A stretch of 50,003 bases of DNA from Syntrophaceae bacterium UBA6252 (GTDB lineage Bacteria > Desulfobacterota > Syntrophia > Syntrophales > UBA6807). Position numbers and translations under genes: made by a program. The stretch spans positions 1 to 50,003 of the forward strand of contig DJVQ01000053.1 of the NCBI GenBank assembly GCA_002441265.1, given 5' to 3'. Below the pieces are notes generated by a model that made no database searches, had not been told where the DNA came from, and saw only the letters and a list, made by a program, of their open reading frames with translations. Shown here one piece after another: positions 1 to 7,313 of the stretch (the stretch's first letter is position 1; every line of letters begins with the position of its first letter).

Positions 1-45
1 GGTAACCTCTCCTCCTACCCGATCCGATCGCGGACAATCGGGCTC

Positions 46-888
46 ATGCATTGGCAGACGACGCGGCACCGGATCGACCTCTCGCGCCCGGTCGTGATGG
101 GCATCGTCAACGTGACGCCGGACTCGTTCTCCGACGGTGGCCGCCACGCGACCAGCGCCGGCGCGCTGGCGCACTGCGAGCGGCTGCTGCGTGAGGGCGC
201 GGACATCCTGGACATCGGCGGCGAATCGACCCGGCCCGGGTCGGACCCCGTGCCGGAGGAGGAGGAACTCGGACGGATTCTTCCCGTGATCCGGGAATTG
301 AAGAAACGGATTTCCATCCCCGTTTCGGTGGACACCTCCAAGGCTTCCGTGGCCCGGGCGGCGGTGGAGGAAGGGGCGGAGATCGTAAACGACATCAGCG
401 CGCTCACCTTCGATCCCGCCATGGCCGGCACGGCCGCGCGGGCGGGTGTTCCCGTCATCCTGATGCACATTCGGGGCGTTCCGAAAACGATGCAGCAGGG
501 GGACCTCGCCTACGGCTCCCTCATGATGGACATCCTCGCGTTTCTCGAAACGCGGATCGCCACGGCTCGTGAGGCGGGGATCGACGAGGAGAACATCCTC
601 ATCGATCCCGGTGTGGGCTTCGGGAAGACGGTGGAAGACAATCTTAACATCCTCCTTCGCCTGAGGGAACTTACGACCCTGGGGCGGCCCGTCCTGGTCG
701 GCCCCTCCCGGAAGGCCTTCATCGGCAGAATCACCGGAAAGGATGCCTCGGACCGGATGGCGGGGACCGCGGCGGCGGTAACGGCGGCGGTCCTGAACGG
801 GGCCCACGCGGTCCGGGTTCATGACGTGGCGTTCATGAGGGACGTGGTCCGGACAGCCGATGCCGTCCGGGGGAGGTTCCTGCCGTGA
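46..888 (+). CDS. folP: dihydropteroate synthase
   Basis: Condenses 6-hydroxymethyl-dihydropterin pyrophosphate with p-aminobenzoate to give dihydropteroate in folate synthesis (cytosol). The 280-residue TIM-barrel protein has normal family length. It shows MGIVNVTPDSFSDGG (18-32), the GGESTRPG loop (58-65), VDT (95-97), NDIS (115-118), DPGVGFGKT (187-195), SRK (221-223) and the terminal RVH (257-259), so all substrate-binding motifs are present. The frame stays open back to base 1, so a start upstream of the window cannot be excluded, but ATG 46 fits the usual N-terminus. The stop overlaps acpS by 4 bases, so the genes are co-transcribed. Odd: codon use is almost entirely G/C-ending up to about base 243 and then changes to the style of the following genes (see findings). 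Family assignment is secure. Confidence 0.96.
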   Translation: MHWQTTRHRIDLSRPVVMGIVNVTPDSFSDGGRHATSAGALAHCERLLREGADILDIGGESTRPGSDPVPEEEELGRILPVIRELKKRISIPVSVDTSKASVARAAVEEGAEIVNDISALTFDPAMAGTAARAGVPVILMHIRGVPKTMQQGDLAYGSLMMDILAFLETRIATAREAGIDEENILIDPGVGFGKTVEDNLNILLRLRELTTLGRPVLVGPSRKAFIGRITGKDASDRMAGTAAAVTAAVLNGAHAVRVHDVAFMRDVVRTADAVRGRFLP

Positions 889-1289
889 GGCCTGCCGTGG
901 GCGTGGACATCGTCGGGATCGGGAGGATCGAGGCGGTGCTCGACCGATGGGGCGACCGGTTCCGGAAACGGGTTTTCACCGACGGGGAGATCCGGTACTG
1001 CGAAGGAAAGCGTTTCCCCGCCGGGCACTATGCCGCGCGTTTCGCGGCCAAGGAGGCGTTTTTCAAGAGCGCCGGGGACATCCTCCGGGGGGGGTGGAAT
1101 TACAGGGATATCGAGGTGGTGCGGTCGGAGGGCGGCCGCCCTTCCATCCGGGTCCTGGGACGGGTCGCCGAAACGCTCGGGCGGGAGCGGGGCCTTTTCT
1201 GGGACGTGAGTCTGACCCATGAGCGGCGGTACGCCGCCGCCGTGGTCGTTCTGTACCCCCGCCCGTCGACGGAGGAGAATCATGCGTGA
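885..1289 (+). CDS. acpS: holo-[acyl-carrier-protein] synthase
   Basis: Transfers 4'-phosphopantetheine from CoA to the serine of apo-ACP and so activates the fatty-acid synthesis carrier. The 134-residue protein shows the family signature: VGVDIVGIGRI near the N-terminus with Mg-binding Asp8, the F-T-x-x-E-I-x-Y-C segment at 31-39, and RFAAKEAFFK with the second metal ligand Glu57. The start is GTG 885, inside the folP stop (GTGA overlap), which is typical translational coupling. The 3' end overlaps tsaE by 8 bases. In many relatives glmM and nnrE sit beside acpS. Here folP and tsaE directly flank it. Confidence 0.93.
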   Translation: MRPAVGVDIVGIGRIEAVLDRWGDRFRKRVFTDGEIRYCEGKRFPAGHYAARFAAKEAFFKSAGDILRGGWNYRDIEVVRSEGGRPSIRVLGRVAETLGRERGLFWDVSLTHERRYAAAVVVLYPRPSTEENHA

Positions 1290-1773
1290 GGATGGAGACG
1301 TTCTGCGTCTCGCGTCGGGGAGCCCCGGGGAAACGATCCGCATCGGCGCCGCGGTCGGTTCCGCTCTTGAAGCCGGGGACATCGTGGCGCTGATCGGGGA
1401 CCTGGGGACGGGAAAGACCTGCATCACTTCGGGGATCGCCAGGGGACTGGGCGTTCCGGAGGCTTACTACATCACGAGCCCCACCTTCACCCTGATCAAC
1501 GAATACCCGGGAAGGATCCCCCTGTACCACCTGGACATGTACCGTCTTGCCGGTTCCGCGGACCTGGACGACATGGGCGTAGAGGAGTATGTGTACGGAA
1601 GCGGCGTCATGGTCATCGAGTGGGCGGAGAAAATGGCGGACCGGCTTCCCCGGAACGCCGTCCGGATCACCCTCGAACATGACGGAGAGGAAAAAAGAAA
1701 GATTGAAATTTCTGCAGAATTCGATAAAAGGACGAGCATTCGGAAAGCGCTTGAAGAGGGAGGATTCCGCTAA
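1282..1773 (+). CDS. tsaE: tRNA threonylcarbamoyladenosine biosynthesis ATPase TsaE
   Basis: The ATPase partner of TsaB/TsaD in forming N6-threonylcarbamoyl-adenosine (t6A37) on ANN-decoding tRNAs. The 163-residue protein has the P-loop GDLGTGKT (39-46), the SPTF motif (66-69) and the acidic VIEWAEK stretch around Glu113, all family hallmarks. ATG 1282 is chosen because GGAGGAG lies just upstream (1271-1277) and it gives the normal N-terminus; a longer frame from 1219 would lie wholly inside acpS. The gene is the third of a tightly packed operon, overlapping acpS and ending at the base before the lysC ATG. Confidence 0.93.
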   Translation: MREDGDVLRLASGSPGETIRIGAAVGSALEAGDIVALIGDLGTGKTCITSGIARGLGVPEAYYITSPTFTLINEYPGRIPLYHLDMYRLAGSADLDDMGVEEYVYGSGVMVIEWAEKMADRLPRNAVRITLEHDGEEKRKIEISAEFDKRTSIRKALEEGGFR

Positions 1774-2994
1774 ATGGCTTTAATTGTTCAGAAATACGGT
1801 GGAACTTCGGTTGCGAACATTGAGAAGATCGAGAACGTAGCCCGCCGGGTGGCCCGAACGAAGGAGGGCGGAAACGAAGTGGTGGTGGTTCTCTCCGCCA
1901 TGGCGGGGGAAACGGACCGCCTGATCCAGCTTGCCCGCAAGGCCTCGGAGCAGCCGGTGGACAGGGAGTTCGACGCCCTGATCTCCACGGGGGAGCAGGT
2001 CACGATAACACTGCTTGCCATGGTGCTTCAGCGGATGGGATACGCGGCCAAGTCCTTCCTGGGTTCCCAGGTGAAGGTCCACACGGACCGCTCCTTTACG
2101 AAGGCGAGAATCGTCAAAGTGGACACGGAGGCCATGACCCGGGAGCTGAAACGGGGCGTCGTGGTGGTCGTGGCCGGTTTCCAGGGGGTGGACCCCGACG
2201 GAAACATCACCACCCTCGGAAGGGGAGGCTCGGACACGAGCGCCGTCGCCCTCGCGGCGGCCCTTAAGGCGGACCGATGCGACATCTACACCGACGTGGA
2301 CGGCGTGTACACGACGGATCCCAATATCTACCACAAGGCCAGGAAGCTGAAGAAGATTTCCTACGACGAAATGCTCGAACTGGCGAGCGCCGGGGCGAAA
2401 GTCCTCCAGCACCGTTCCGTGGAGCTGGCGAAAATTTACGGCGTTCCGCTTTTTGTCAAATCTTCGTTTACCGATGACGATGGAACCTTAGTCACCATGG
2501 AGGACAAGGATATGGAAAAAGAGGTCGTTTCCGGTGTGACCTATGACAGAAATCAGGCGAAGGTGACGGTGGTTCACGTCCCCGACAGGCCCGGAATCGC
2601 CGCCCGCCTGTTTACGCCGCTTTCCGACGAGAATATCCCGGTGGACATGATCATTCAGAATGCCAGCGTCGAAGGTTTCACCGATCTGACCTTTACCGTG
2701 GCCAGGAAGGACATCCGGGACGTCCAGCGCATGGTGGACAAGGTGTGTGTCGAGATCGGGGCCACGGGCGTGGAATACGACGAGAACATCTCCAAGGTGT
2801 CCATCGTGGGCGTGGGGATGAAGAGCCATGCCGGCGTGGCGTCGCGGATGTTCACCGCCCTCGCTTCGGAAGGGATCAACATCCTCATGATCAGCACTTC
2901 GGAGATCAAGGTTTCCTGCGTCATCGAGAGCAAGTACACCGAACTGGCGGTCCGGGTGCTCCATGACGCCTTCGGCCTGGAAAACGATCACTGA
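1774..2994 (+). CDS. lysC: aspartate kinase
   Basis: Phosphorylates L-aspartate, the first step towards lysine/diaminopimelate, threonine and methionine. The 406-residue monofunctional form opens with VQKYGGTSV (5-13), the kinase nucleotide/substrate loop. It has the GRGGSDTSA motif near 149-157 and the TDVDGVYTTDP loop near 173-183, then two ACT domains (about 265-400), where allosteric lysine and/or threonine control is expected in this family. It starts at the base after the tsaE stop, with GAGGGAGGA about 10 bases upstream. A threonine synthase lies in the same window at 45.8 kb, on the threonine branch. The identification is not in doubt; which end product inhibits it cannot be read from the sequence. 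Confidence 0.96.
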   Translation: MALIVQKYGGTSVANIEKIENVARRVARTKEGGNEVVVVLSAMAGETDRLIQLARKASEQPVDREFDALISTGEQVTITLLAMVLQRMGYAAKSFLGSQVKVHTDRSFTKARIVKVDTEAMTRELKRGVVVVVAGFQGVDPDGNITTLGRGGSDTSAVALAAALKADRCDIYTDVDGVYTTDPNIYHKARKLKKISYDEMLELASAGAKVLQHRSVELAKIYGVPLFVKSSFTDDDGTLVTMEDKDMEKEVVSGVTYDRNQAKVTVVHVPDRPGIAARLFTPLSDENIPVDMIIQNASVEGFTDLTFTVARKDIRDVQRMVDKVCVEIGATGVEYDENISKVSIVGVGMKSHAGVASRMFTALASEGINILMISTSEIKVSCVIESKYTELAVRVLHDAFGLENDH

Positions 2995-3028
2995 GTCCTT
3001 TCCCGGCCCGTACTTTCCGGAGGACAGC

Positions 3029-3622
3029 TTGTTCAGTGCCGGCCAGCGCAAGGGGGTGATCCTCCTTCTGATCCTTACCATGGTTTATCTGTGTCTCCGG
3101 GGATGGAATCCCGGAAGGGACGAGGGCGAGGCGGCGGAATCGCTCCTCGGAAGCGGCAAGGGGAATGTCGTCGCGGCGCTCCGCGGGGATGACGAAAGGG
3201 AAGGGGTGTACACGCTTCCGGCTGGGGCCACCGTGGGAGACCTTCTCCGGTCGGCGGGGCTGGAACTCCCAACTGGCGCCGCGGAACGTGATCGAAAGCT
3301 GAATAACGGGGACCGGGTCACGGTCCTTTCCGCGGGAAAAGGGGCGCCGGCGGTAATGTTGGATGAAATTCCCGCCGCCCAAAAGATGGTTCTCGGCATT
3401 CCCGTGGACCTGAACCGGGCTTCCTTGGAGGACCTGGAGCGGCTTCCCGGCATCGGCCGGAAGACGGCGGAGGCCATCGTCCGGTACCGGGAGACGGAAG
3501 GCCCCTTGAAGAGCCTCGAAGATCTGAAAAAAACCGGCCTCGCGGGAGACCGGCGGATCGGCGAAATCCGCCGTTACGGTTTTGCCGGGGAAGGGAAGGC
3601 CCCGGCCGGCGGAAATGAATGA
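3029..3622 (+). CDS. ComEA-like helix-hairpin-helix DNA-binding protein
   Basis: A membrane-anchored protein of the ComEA type, whose relatives bind DNA at the cell surface during natural transformation. The 197-residue protein has one N-terminal membrane segment (about residues 7-20), a SLBB-like stretch (GVYTLPAGATVGDLLRSAGL) and a C-terminal double helix-hairpin-helix beginning VDLNRASLEDLERLPGIG. TTG 3029 is preferred: GGAGG sits 5 bases upstream (3019-3023) and this start puts the membrane helix at the N-terminus. The alternative is ATG 2963, overlapping the lysC end by 32 bases, with only a weak ribosome site. It closes the folP operon and precedes a hairpin. No other competence genes are in view, so a role in DNA uptake is inferred from family only. 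Confidence 0.8.
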   Translation: MFSAGQRKGVILLLILTMVYLCLRGWNPGRDEGEAAESLLGSGKGNVVAALRGDDEREGVYTLPAGATVGDLLRSAGLELPTGAAERDRKLNNGDRVTVLSAGKGAPAVMLDEIPAAQKMVLGIPVDLNRASLEDLERLPGIGRKTAEAIVRYRETEGPLKSLEDLKKTGLAGDRRIGEIRRYGFAGEGKAPAGGNE

Positions 3623-3628
3623 AAACCG

Positions 3629-3650
3629 GGAAGGTGTCACACCTTCCTTC
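3629..3650 (+). terminator. putative intrinsic terminator of the folP-lysC operon
   Basis: A perfect 8-bp stem (GGAAGGTG, 3629-3636; CACCTTCC, 3640-3647) with a 3-base loop and a short T/C-rich tail, 7 bases after the comEA-like stop. The T-run is poor, so termination may be partial. Confidence 0.5.
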
Positions 3651-3680
3651 TTGACACCTTACCCGTTTCTGTGGTAGCTA
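3651..3680 (+). promoter_or_regulatory. putative sigma-70 promoter of the tRNA-Pro gene
   Basis: Consensus -35 TTGACA (3651-3656), 18-base spacer, and TAGCTA (3675-3680) as -10. Transcription would begin about 10-15 bases before the tRNA. A second candidate -10 (TATATT) lies slightly further on. Confidence 0.5.
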
Positions 3681-3701
3681 TATTGGTCTTTTCAACAGTG
3701 T

Positions 3702-3778
<77 letters not shown>

Positions 3779-3803
3779 TTGAAAAGAAAGTGAGAACAAA
3801 GCG

Positions 3804-3832
3804 AAAGGCCTTCAGGAATGAAGGCCTTTTTT
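3804..3832 (+). terminator. intrinsic terminator after tRNA-Pro
   Basis: A perfect 10-bp stem AAAGGCCTTC (3804-3813) / GAAGGCCTTT (3820-3829) with a 6-base loop followed by T residues. It overlaps the 3' end of the reverse-strand integrase relic and may act in both directions. Confidence 0.8.
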
Positions 3833-4264
3833 GTTGTTCAAGGCCTTGTTGTCTACTGTTTGTCTACTGTTAGGCCTTGCTGGGGCGATTTTGGGCAGCT
3901 TGTGGGCTGTCTCTTTCCGTATATCCCTGGCCAGGTGAGCATACACCCGGGCGATCATATCGGCATTCACATGGCCGACTCTGGTGGCCAATTCCATGAT
4001 GTCCGCTCCGTTCGCTGAGGCATAGGTGATGTGGAAGTGGAAATGGCAGATATCATACAGCCTGATCCGCCGGGCCGTTTTCTCGTCCGGTATTACGTAC
4101 ATGGCCGGCCCGGAGTCCTGGTCGATGACGCACAACATGAAGTTGAAAGCGACCTGCGATTTTCCTGTCTGGGAGGTAAAGCACAGGTAGATTTTTCTCA
4201 CCCATGGTTCGTTCAAAGTGTCCATGGGCTCTTTAAAATAGGCCGTGTTCTCCGTCTGAACCAT
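3812..4264 (-). pseudogene. chimeric phage relic: terminase large-subunit fragment joined to tyrosine-integrase C-terminus
   Basis: An open frame of 150 residues in two unrelated parts. Residues about 8-66 (YFKEPMDTLNEPWV, the Walker-A-like TSQTGKS, then FNFMLCVIDQDSGPAMYVIP) match the ATPase start of GpA-type phage terminase large subunits. From RIRLYDI onward (about 67-120) it is the C-terminal catalytic end of a tyrosine recombinase: GADIMELATRVGHVNADMIARVYAHL contains the GH and active-site Tyr. The catalytic Arg of the usual YDIRH motif is Cys (TGC codon), so it should be inactive. Upstream bases to about 4310 appear to continue the terminase in another frame. I infer a large internal prophage deletion that fused the two genes beside the tRNA. 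Confidence 0.7.
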
Positions 4265-4705
4265 TCGTCGATGTTATCTGACTGGCATAGATCGGCTTCC
4301 AGAAGGGCGATATTTATTCTTTTCTTTTGACTATTCGTTTTCATTGGTTTACATATAATCCGTCTTCAGAAGGAGGTTACCTACATAAAAAAATAAGCAA
4401 GCCGGGTTCATATACCGGTACAGATTAGGCCACGTGATCTGCTACCGGGAAGAAGAAAACACTCGTTAGACGGAATTTCCAAGGTTCTGGGAGAGGCTGG
4501 TAAGTTACGGATCTGGATAATACATGTGTTGAAAAGGAGGAAATAGAGAAATAACGCTAAGGAATATTTTCAGAATTTCATTAAATACAAGCCATTCCAG
4601 GCCATCTGGCAAGATTGACTACACATGATGCTAAAAATATACGAGAAGTAAGTTGGATTTACCTAATAAGTTATCGGGTTTGGGTATAAAACGAGGAAGA
4701 ATAGA
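4265..4705. other. AT-rich intergenic stretch, no gene recognised
   Basis: About 440 bases. The first ~50 probably hold the frameshifted start of the terminase relic. The remainder has no open frame with a convincing ribosome site. Short translatable stretches on the + strand between 4390 and 4620 are broken by stops and could be decayed coding sequence, but I recognise no family. Confidence 0.4.
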
Positions 4706-5011
4706 ATGAGCTTTTTCGTTACAGTTACTTTTGATCTTAACTATGCGGAACCCGCCGTTTATTTAAAGATTAATGATGACTTAAGGGGTCTTGATTTTAG
4801 TAAATACTTGTCAGGCTGGAGGAAAATGAATACTCAATTACCGAGCAATACTTTTGTTGCAGAATTTGACACGAAAGATTATGCACGGTCATCTGAAGTA
4901 AGAGATTGGCTTAAAGTTGAAATCAAAAAAATATTTAAAAAGCATTTTGTTTCAGGTAACTTTTTCATTGCCGTTGGTAAGAAATGGGCGTGGAGTGTTG
5001 GACAAGTATGA
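4706..5011 (+). CDS. small protein of unknown function, possible Cas2/GhoS-like ferredoxin fold
   Basis: A 101-residue protein preceded by a good ribosome site (GAGGAAGA, about 8 bases before the ATG). I do not recognise the family. What can be seen is an N-terminal beta strand (FFVTVTFDLN), a helix, a strand ending SNTFVAEFD, a charged helix (WLKVEIKKIFKKHF) and a last strand (NFFIAVGKKWAW). That beta-alpha-beta-beta-alpha-beta order and the VTFDLN opening recall Cas2, SinR-like and GhoS small proteins. The resemblance is by eye only. Base composition is AT-rich like the rest of the island, and the gene stands alone between gaps of 441 and 144 bases. Confidence 0.6.
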   Translation: MSFFVTVTFDLNYAEPAVYLKINDDLRGLDFSKYLSGWRKMNTQLPSNTFVAEFDTKDYARSSEVRDWLKVEIKKIFKKHFVSGNFFIAVGKKWAWSVGQV

Positions 5012-5155
5012 TCACTAAAAAAATACTTTCATAGCCCCAATAGACTATAACTTATTTTGAATATTTCATCAATTAGGAATCATTTTTTCTAAAATCTCAA
5101 GTCTACCCTACCTGGTGGATAAAACATAGCTCTAGACGATGAAAGAGTTAAGATT

Positions 5156-5545
5156 ATGATGTTGTATGAATACGTCCGATACGCAGATCCTTCAAAATTT
5201 CCTAGTGATACTTTTCATGCTCTTACAGATCATTTATTAACGATGCGTAATTGGTTGTATAAAGCTTCGGAAACACCCCTTGGTCTCATAGGACTGTTTC
5301 CTTCCCGCCCAGCGGTCAACTTACCGTATACAATGAGGTTTTTCACATTCAGTAAAAAACGGACCGCATATACAGCTCTAAAACAAGTTGAAGATATATT
5401 TGCTGAATTTTATCTTATGACAGACATTTTACCTTTCATAATTACAATTCCATCTCTCTACTTTCATTCACCTCAGAAACTCCCATCAAAGATTAAAAGT
5501 CAGTTTAAAAGAAGGGGAGTACTTTTGTATGCCGTTGAAACATGA
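5156..5545 (+). CDS. unknown protein, C-terminal half resembles a minimal nucleotidyltransferase
   Basis: A 129-residue protein overlapping the next gene by 17 bases. The last ~45 residues (ILPFIITIPSLYFH, then KIKSQFKRRGVLLYA) resemble the end of MNT-type nucleotidyltransferases, where a VDLVVxTPEE strand is followed by a helix and REGVVLYE. The N-terminal GSxxxG...DxD catalytic motif is not visible, so the protein is either truncated, a catalytically dead relative, or something else. The overlap with a HEPN-like gene is the usual MNT-HEPN toxin-antitoxin arrangement, which supports but does not prove the guess. Two adjacent ATGs (5156, 5159) could be the start. Confidence 0.5.
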   Translation: MMLYEYVRYADPSKFPSDTFHALTDHLLTMRNWLYKASETPLGLIGLFPSRPAVNLPYTMRFFTFSKKRTAYTALKQVEDIFAEFYLMTDILPFIITIPSLYFHSPQKLPSKIKSQFKRRGVLLYAVET

Positions 5546-5936
5546 TTATCAGAGAATTGCGGAGCGTTCTCTAAGCGCATGTGATGCGACTATTACAGCC
5601 AATATTCAAGAAAAGGCCGCATTCTTGGCATACCATGCATTTGAATCAACAGGTTGTGCCTTATCCGTTCATATGGGCAAAAGAGTTGGGCCAACAGTCT
5701 CTCATATTATAAAGATAAAGAATTTCAAAGATGCGGCGTCAGCTCTTGGTAATGGAAAGGCCGTAGCTGCACTCGCTGTTAACATTGGGAGCCTGAGAAA
5801 TTCTTTTCTCTACCCGATTATAGACAGAAGTACAGGCAGATACGTTCTACCAGAAAGTAAAATAACGATTGCCCAGGCAAAGGAACTCAGAAAACGTGTG
5901 AGGGGACTAATGAAATGGGTTGGGAAATCAATTTAA
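5529..5936 (+). CDS. HEPN-like domain protein
   Basis: A 135-residue, largely helical protein. The N-terminal helix pair (about 5-50) includes EKAAFLAYHAFESTGCAL, as in HEPN proteins (...aa.lAyhA.E..lKal). Near residue 89 comes LRNSFLYP, the position of the HEPN RN...(H/Y)xY-P motif, then LPESKITIAQAKELRKRVRGLMKWV, the usual last helix. If it is HEPN, Arg90-Asn91 are kept but the RNase His is replaced by Tyr95, so RNase activity is doubtful. AAGGGGAG lies upstream, inside the preceding gene, implying coupled translation. Assignment is by pattern and context; alternatives include an unrelated four-helix protein. Confidence 0.55.
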   Translation: MPLKHDYQRIAERSLSACDATITANIQEKAAFLAYHAFESTGCALSVHMGKRVGPTVSHIIKIKNFKDAASALGNGKAVAALAVNIGSLRNSFLYPIIDRSTGRYVLPESKITIAQAKELRKRVRGLMKWVGKSI

Positions 5937-6035
5937 ATGATGATCAGACAATGCGACTTATAATTCACACTTACTGTTTTGTTATATTTATTGAGGTAAT
6001 TGATACTGTTCTGGCACCTGTGATAAGGGTGCCAG

Positions 6036-6206
6036 ATGGACTTAAATACACGTTATAACTTAATCTCAAGCGAGAGCAAGGCCAGAAGATATCTGTTGGG
6101 AAAATGCTTCCATAACCATCAGAGATTCTGCCCCCGCTGCCGCAGGAGAAAACTTTACAAGTTAGAAGATGGAAGGTATCGTTGCTCAAGATGTTTTTAC
6201 CTATGA
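6036..6206 (+). pseudogene. zinc-ribbon remnant of an IS1595-type transposase N-terminus
   Basis: A 56-codon frame with an AAGGG ribosome-like site. SSESKARRYLLGKCF is followed by RFCPRCRRRKLYKL and GRYRCSRC, two CxxC knuckles forming the zinc ribbon that opens IS1595-family transposases. The DDE catalytic part is absent: the frame stops at 6204 and the following bases are full of stops. It is either a decayed insertion sequence or, less likely, a free-standing 56-residue zinc-ribbon protein. Confidence 0.55.
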
Positions 6207-6723
6207 ATCTTACGACTTCGGGAGACAGTTCTGGTAAGAAGAATAGGAAGCCTATCCGAACTGGCCTCCTTATTACACTGCCGAAATGATTGGTAAGGGA
6301 GTGAAGGAGATTAATTTGCGGGACTTGTTTCCTGAGGATGAAGTATATTTAAACAGTTATATTCAGTCATCGAACCATAATACGGACAATGATTACTTGA
6401 CCTGGACTATAGGCTTTTTTACTCTCTGCTAAAAGTAGCCTTCCTTTACGTCAATTCCATATTGAATCTTTTACTATGGGCTTGTCATTGACTTCTTTAT
6501 GTGATTTGTTATACTAAATTGTTCCTCGCTACTCACTTTCTTTCTGAAACTCAGTTTATCATAATTTGTCTCTCCATCCTCTCTTATCGCTGGCAATGAC
6601 ATTATAATATTTCCATTTCCATTAATATTATTGTCTCCTTTGCCATATATTTATGGTCTCGTAGTGTTATTGACATTATAAAATAAATTATCGTAGGGTA
6701 ACAGAAGAAGAGGAGGGTAAAAT
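6207..6723. other. AT-rich intergenic region upstream of the TIR operon
   Basis: 517 bases. The first part may be decayed transposase sequence. A 48-codon frame at 6286-6432 lacks a ribosome site and resembles nothing I know. Bases 6433-6700 are very AT-rich and must hold the promoter of the TIR operon. A TTGACA lies at 6670-6675, but no well-spaced -10 follows it. AGAGGAGGG directly before 6724 is a strong ribosome site. Confidence 0.45.
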
Positions 6724-7293
6724 ATGGCCGGGAAAAATAGAGCATTTTTAAGCAGAGTTACAGCTTCTTTTGCCGAAAATGAAGTTCGAAAAAGTCAGAG
6801 GCCTTGTATCTTTCTTTCCCATATATCAATAGATAAACAGACCGCCAAAGCCATTGGCGATTACATAATGGAGAATGGAGATATAGACATTTACCTTGAT
6901 ATCTATGACGAAAAATTGCAGCAGGCTGTTAATATGGGAAACTCATTTATGATAACGCAATTTATCGAGAAGGGGCTTGAACAATCAACTCACATTATGT
7001 GCTTAGTGTCAAAATCAACTGTTCAATCCTGGTGGGTACCTTATGAAGTTGGATTTAGTAAAAGAGCTCATAAAGAAATATCAACTCTTGCATTAAAAGA
7101 TGCTGAATATTTACCTGAATACCTTTCAATAGGAACAATACTTTTGGGGATAAAGAGCCTTAATGAGTATTTACAAAAAGTGGCAAACTCGAAATCATTA
7201 ACTGGATCGCACTATCATGCAATTTACGCAAAGTTAATGTCGTATACTGAATGGTATCACCCATTGAATAAATATCTTAAGCTGGAAAAATAG
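6724..7293 (+). CDS. TIR-domain protein, putative NAD-consuming defence effector or signal synthase
   Basis: A 189-residue protein. Residues about 27-125 form a TIR domain: CIFLSHISIDK (strand A, box 1), IDIYLDIYDEK, GNSFMITQFIEKGLEQSTHIMCLVS (the I-x-x-G-L-x-x-S block), then SWWVPYEVGF with Glu108 where TIR NADases and ThsB-like enzymes carry the catalytic Glu. No transmembrane helix or other known domain; residues 126-189 form a tail of no known family. The ribosome site is strong. It is first of a three-gene run (20- and 5-base gaps) with a second TIR-type protein and a helical protein. Bacterial TIR proteins in such settings cleave NAD or make cyclic ADP-ribose signals during phage infection. 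That role is inferred here. Confidence 0.8.
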   Translation: MAGKNRAFLSRVTASFAENEVRKSQRPCIFLSHISIDKQTAKAIGDYIMENGDIDIYLDIYDEKLQQAVNMGNSFMITQFIEKGLEQSTHIMCLVSKSTVQSWWVPYEVGFSKRAHKEISTLALKDAEYLPEYLSIGTILLGIKSLNEYLQKVANSKSLTGSHYHAIYAKLMSYTEWYHPLNKYLKLEK

Positions 7294-7313
7294 TTTGTCA
7301 TAAAGGAGGAACT

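Noticed and set aside
5971..6189. Reverse-strand 72-codon frame
   Set aside because: It lies opposite the zinc-ribbon transposase remnant, which explains the sequence better; no ribosome site.
6670..6698. Sigma-70 promoter at TTGACA 6670 for the TIR operon
   Set aside because: No acceptable -10 at 16-18 bases; the T/A-rich stretch that follows is only 8 bases away.
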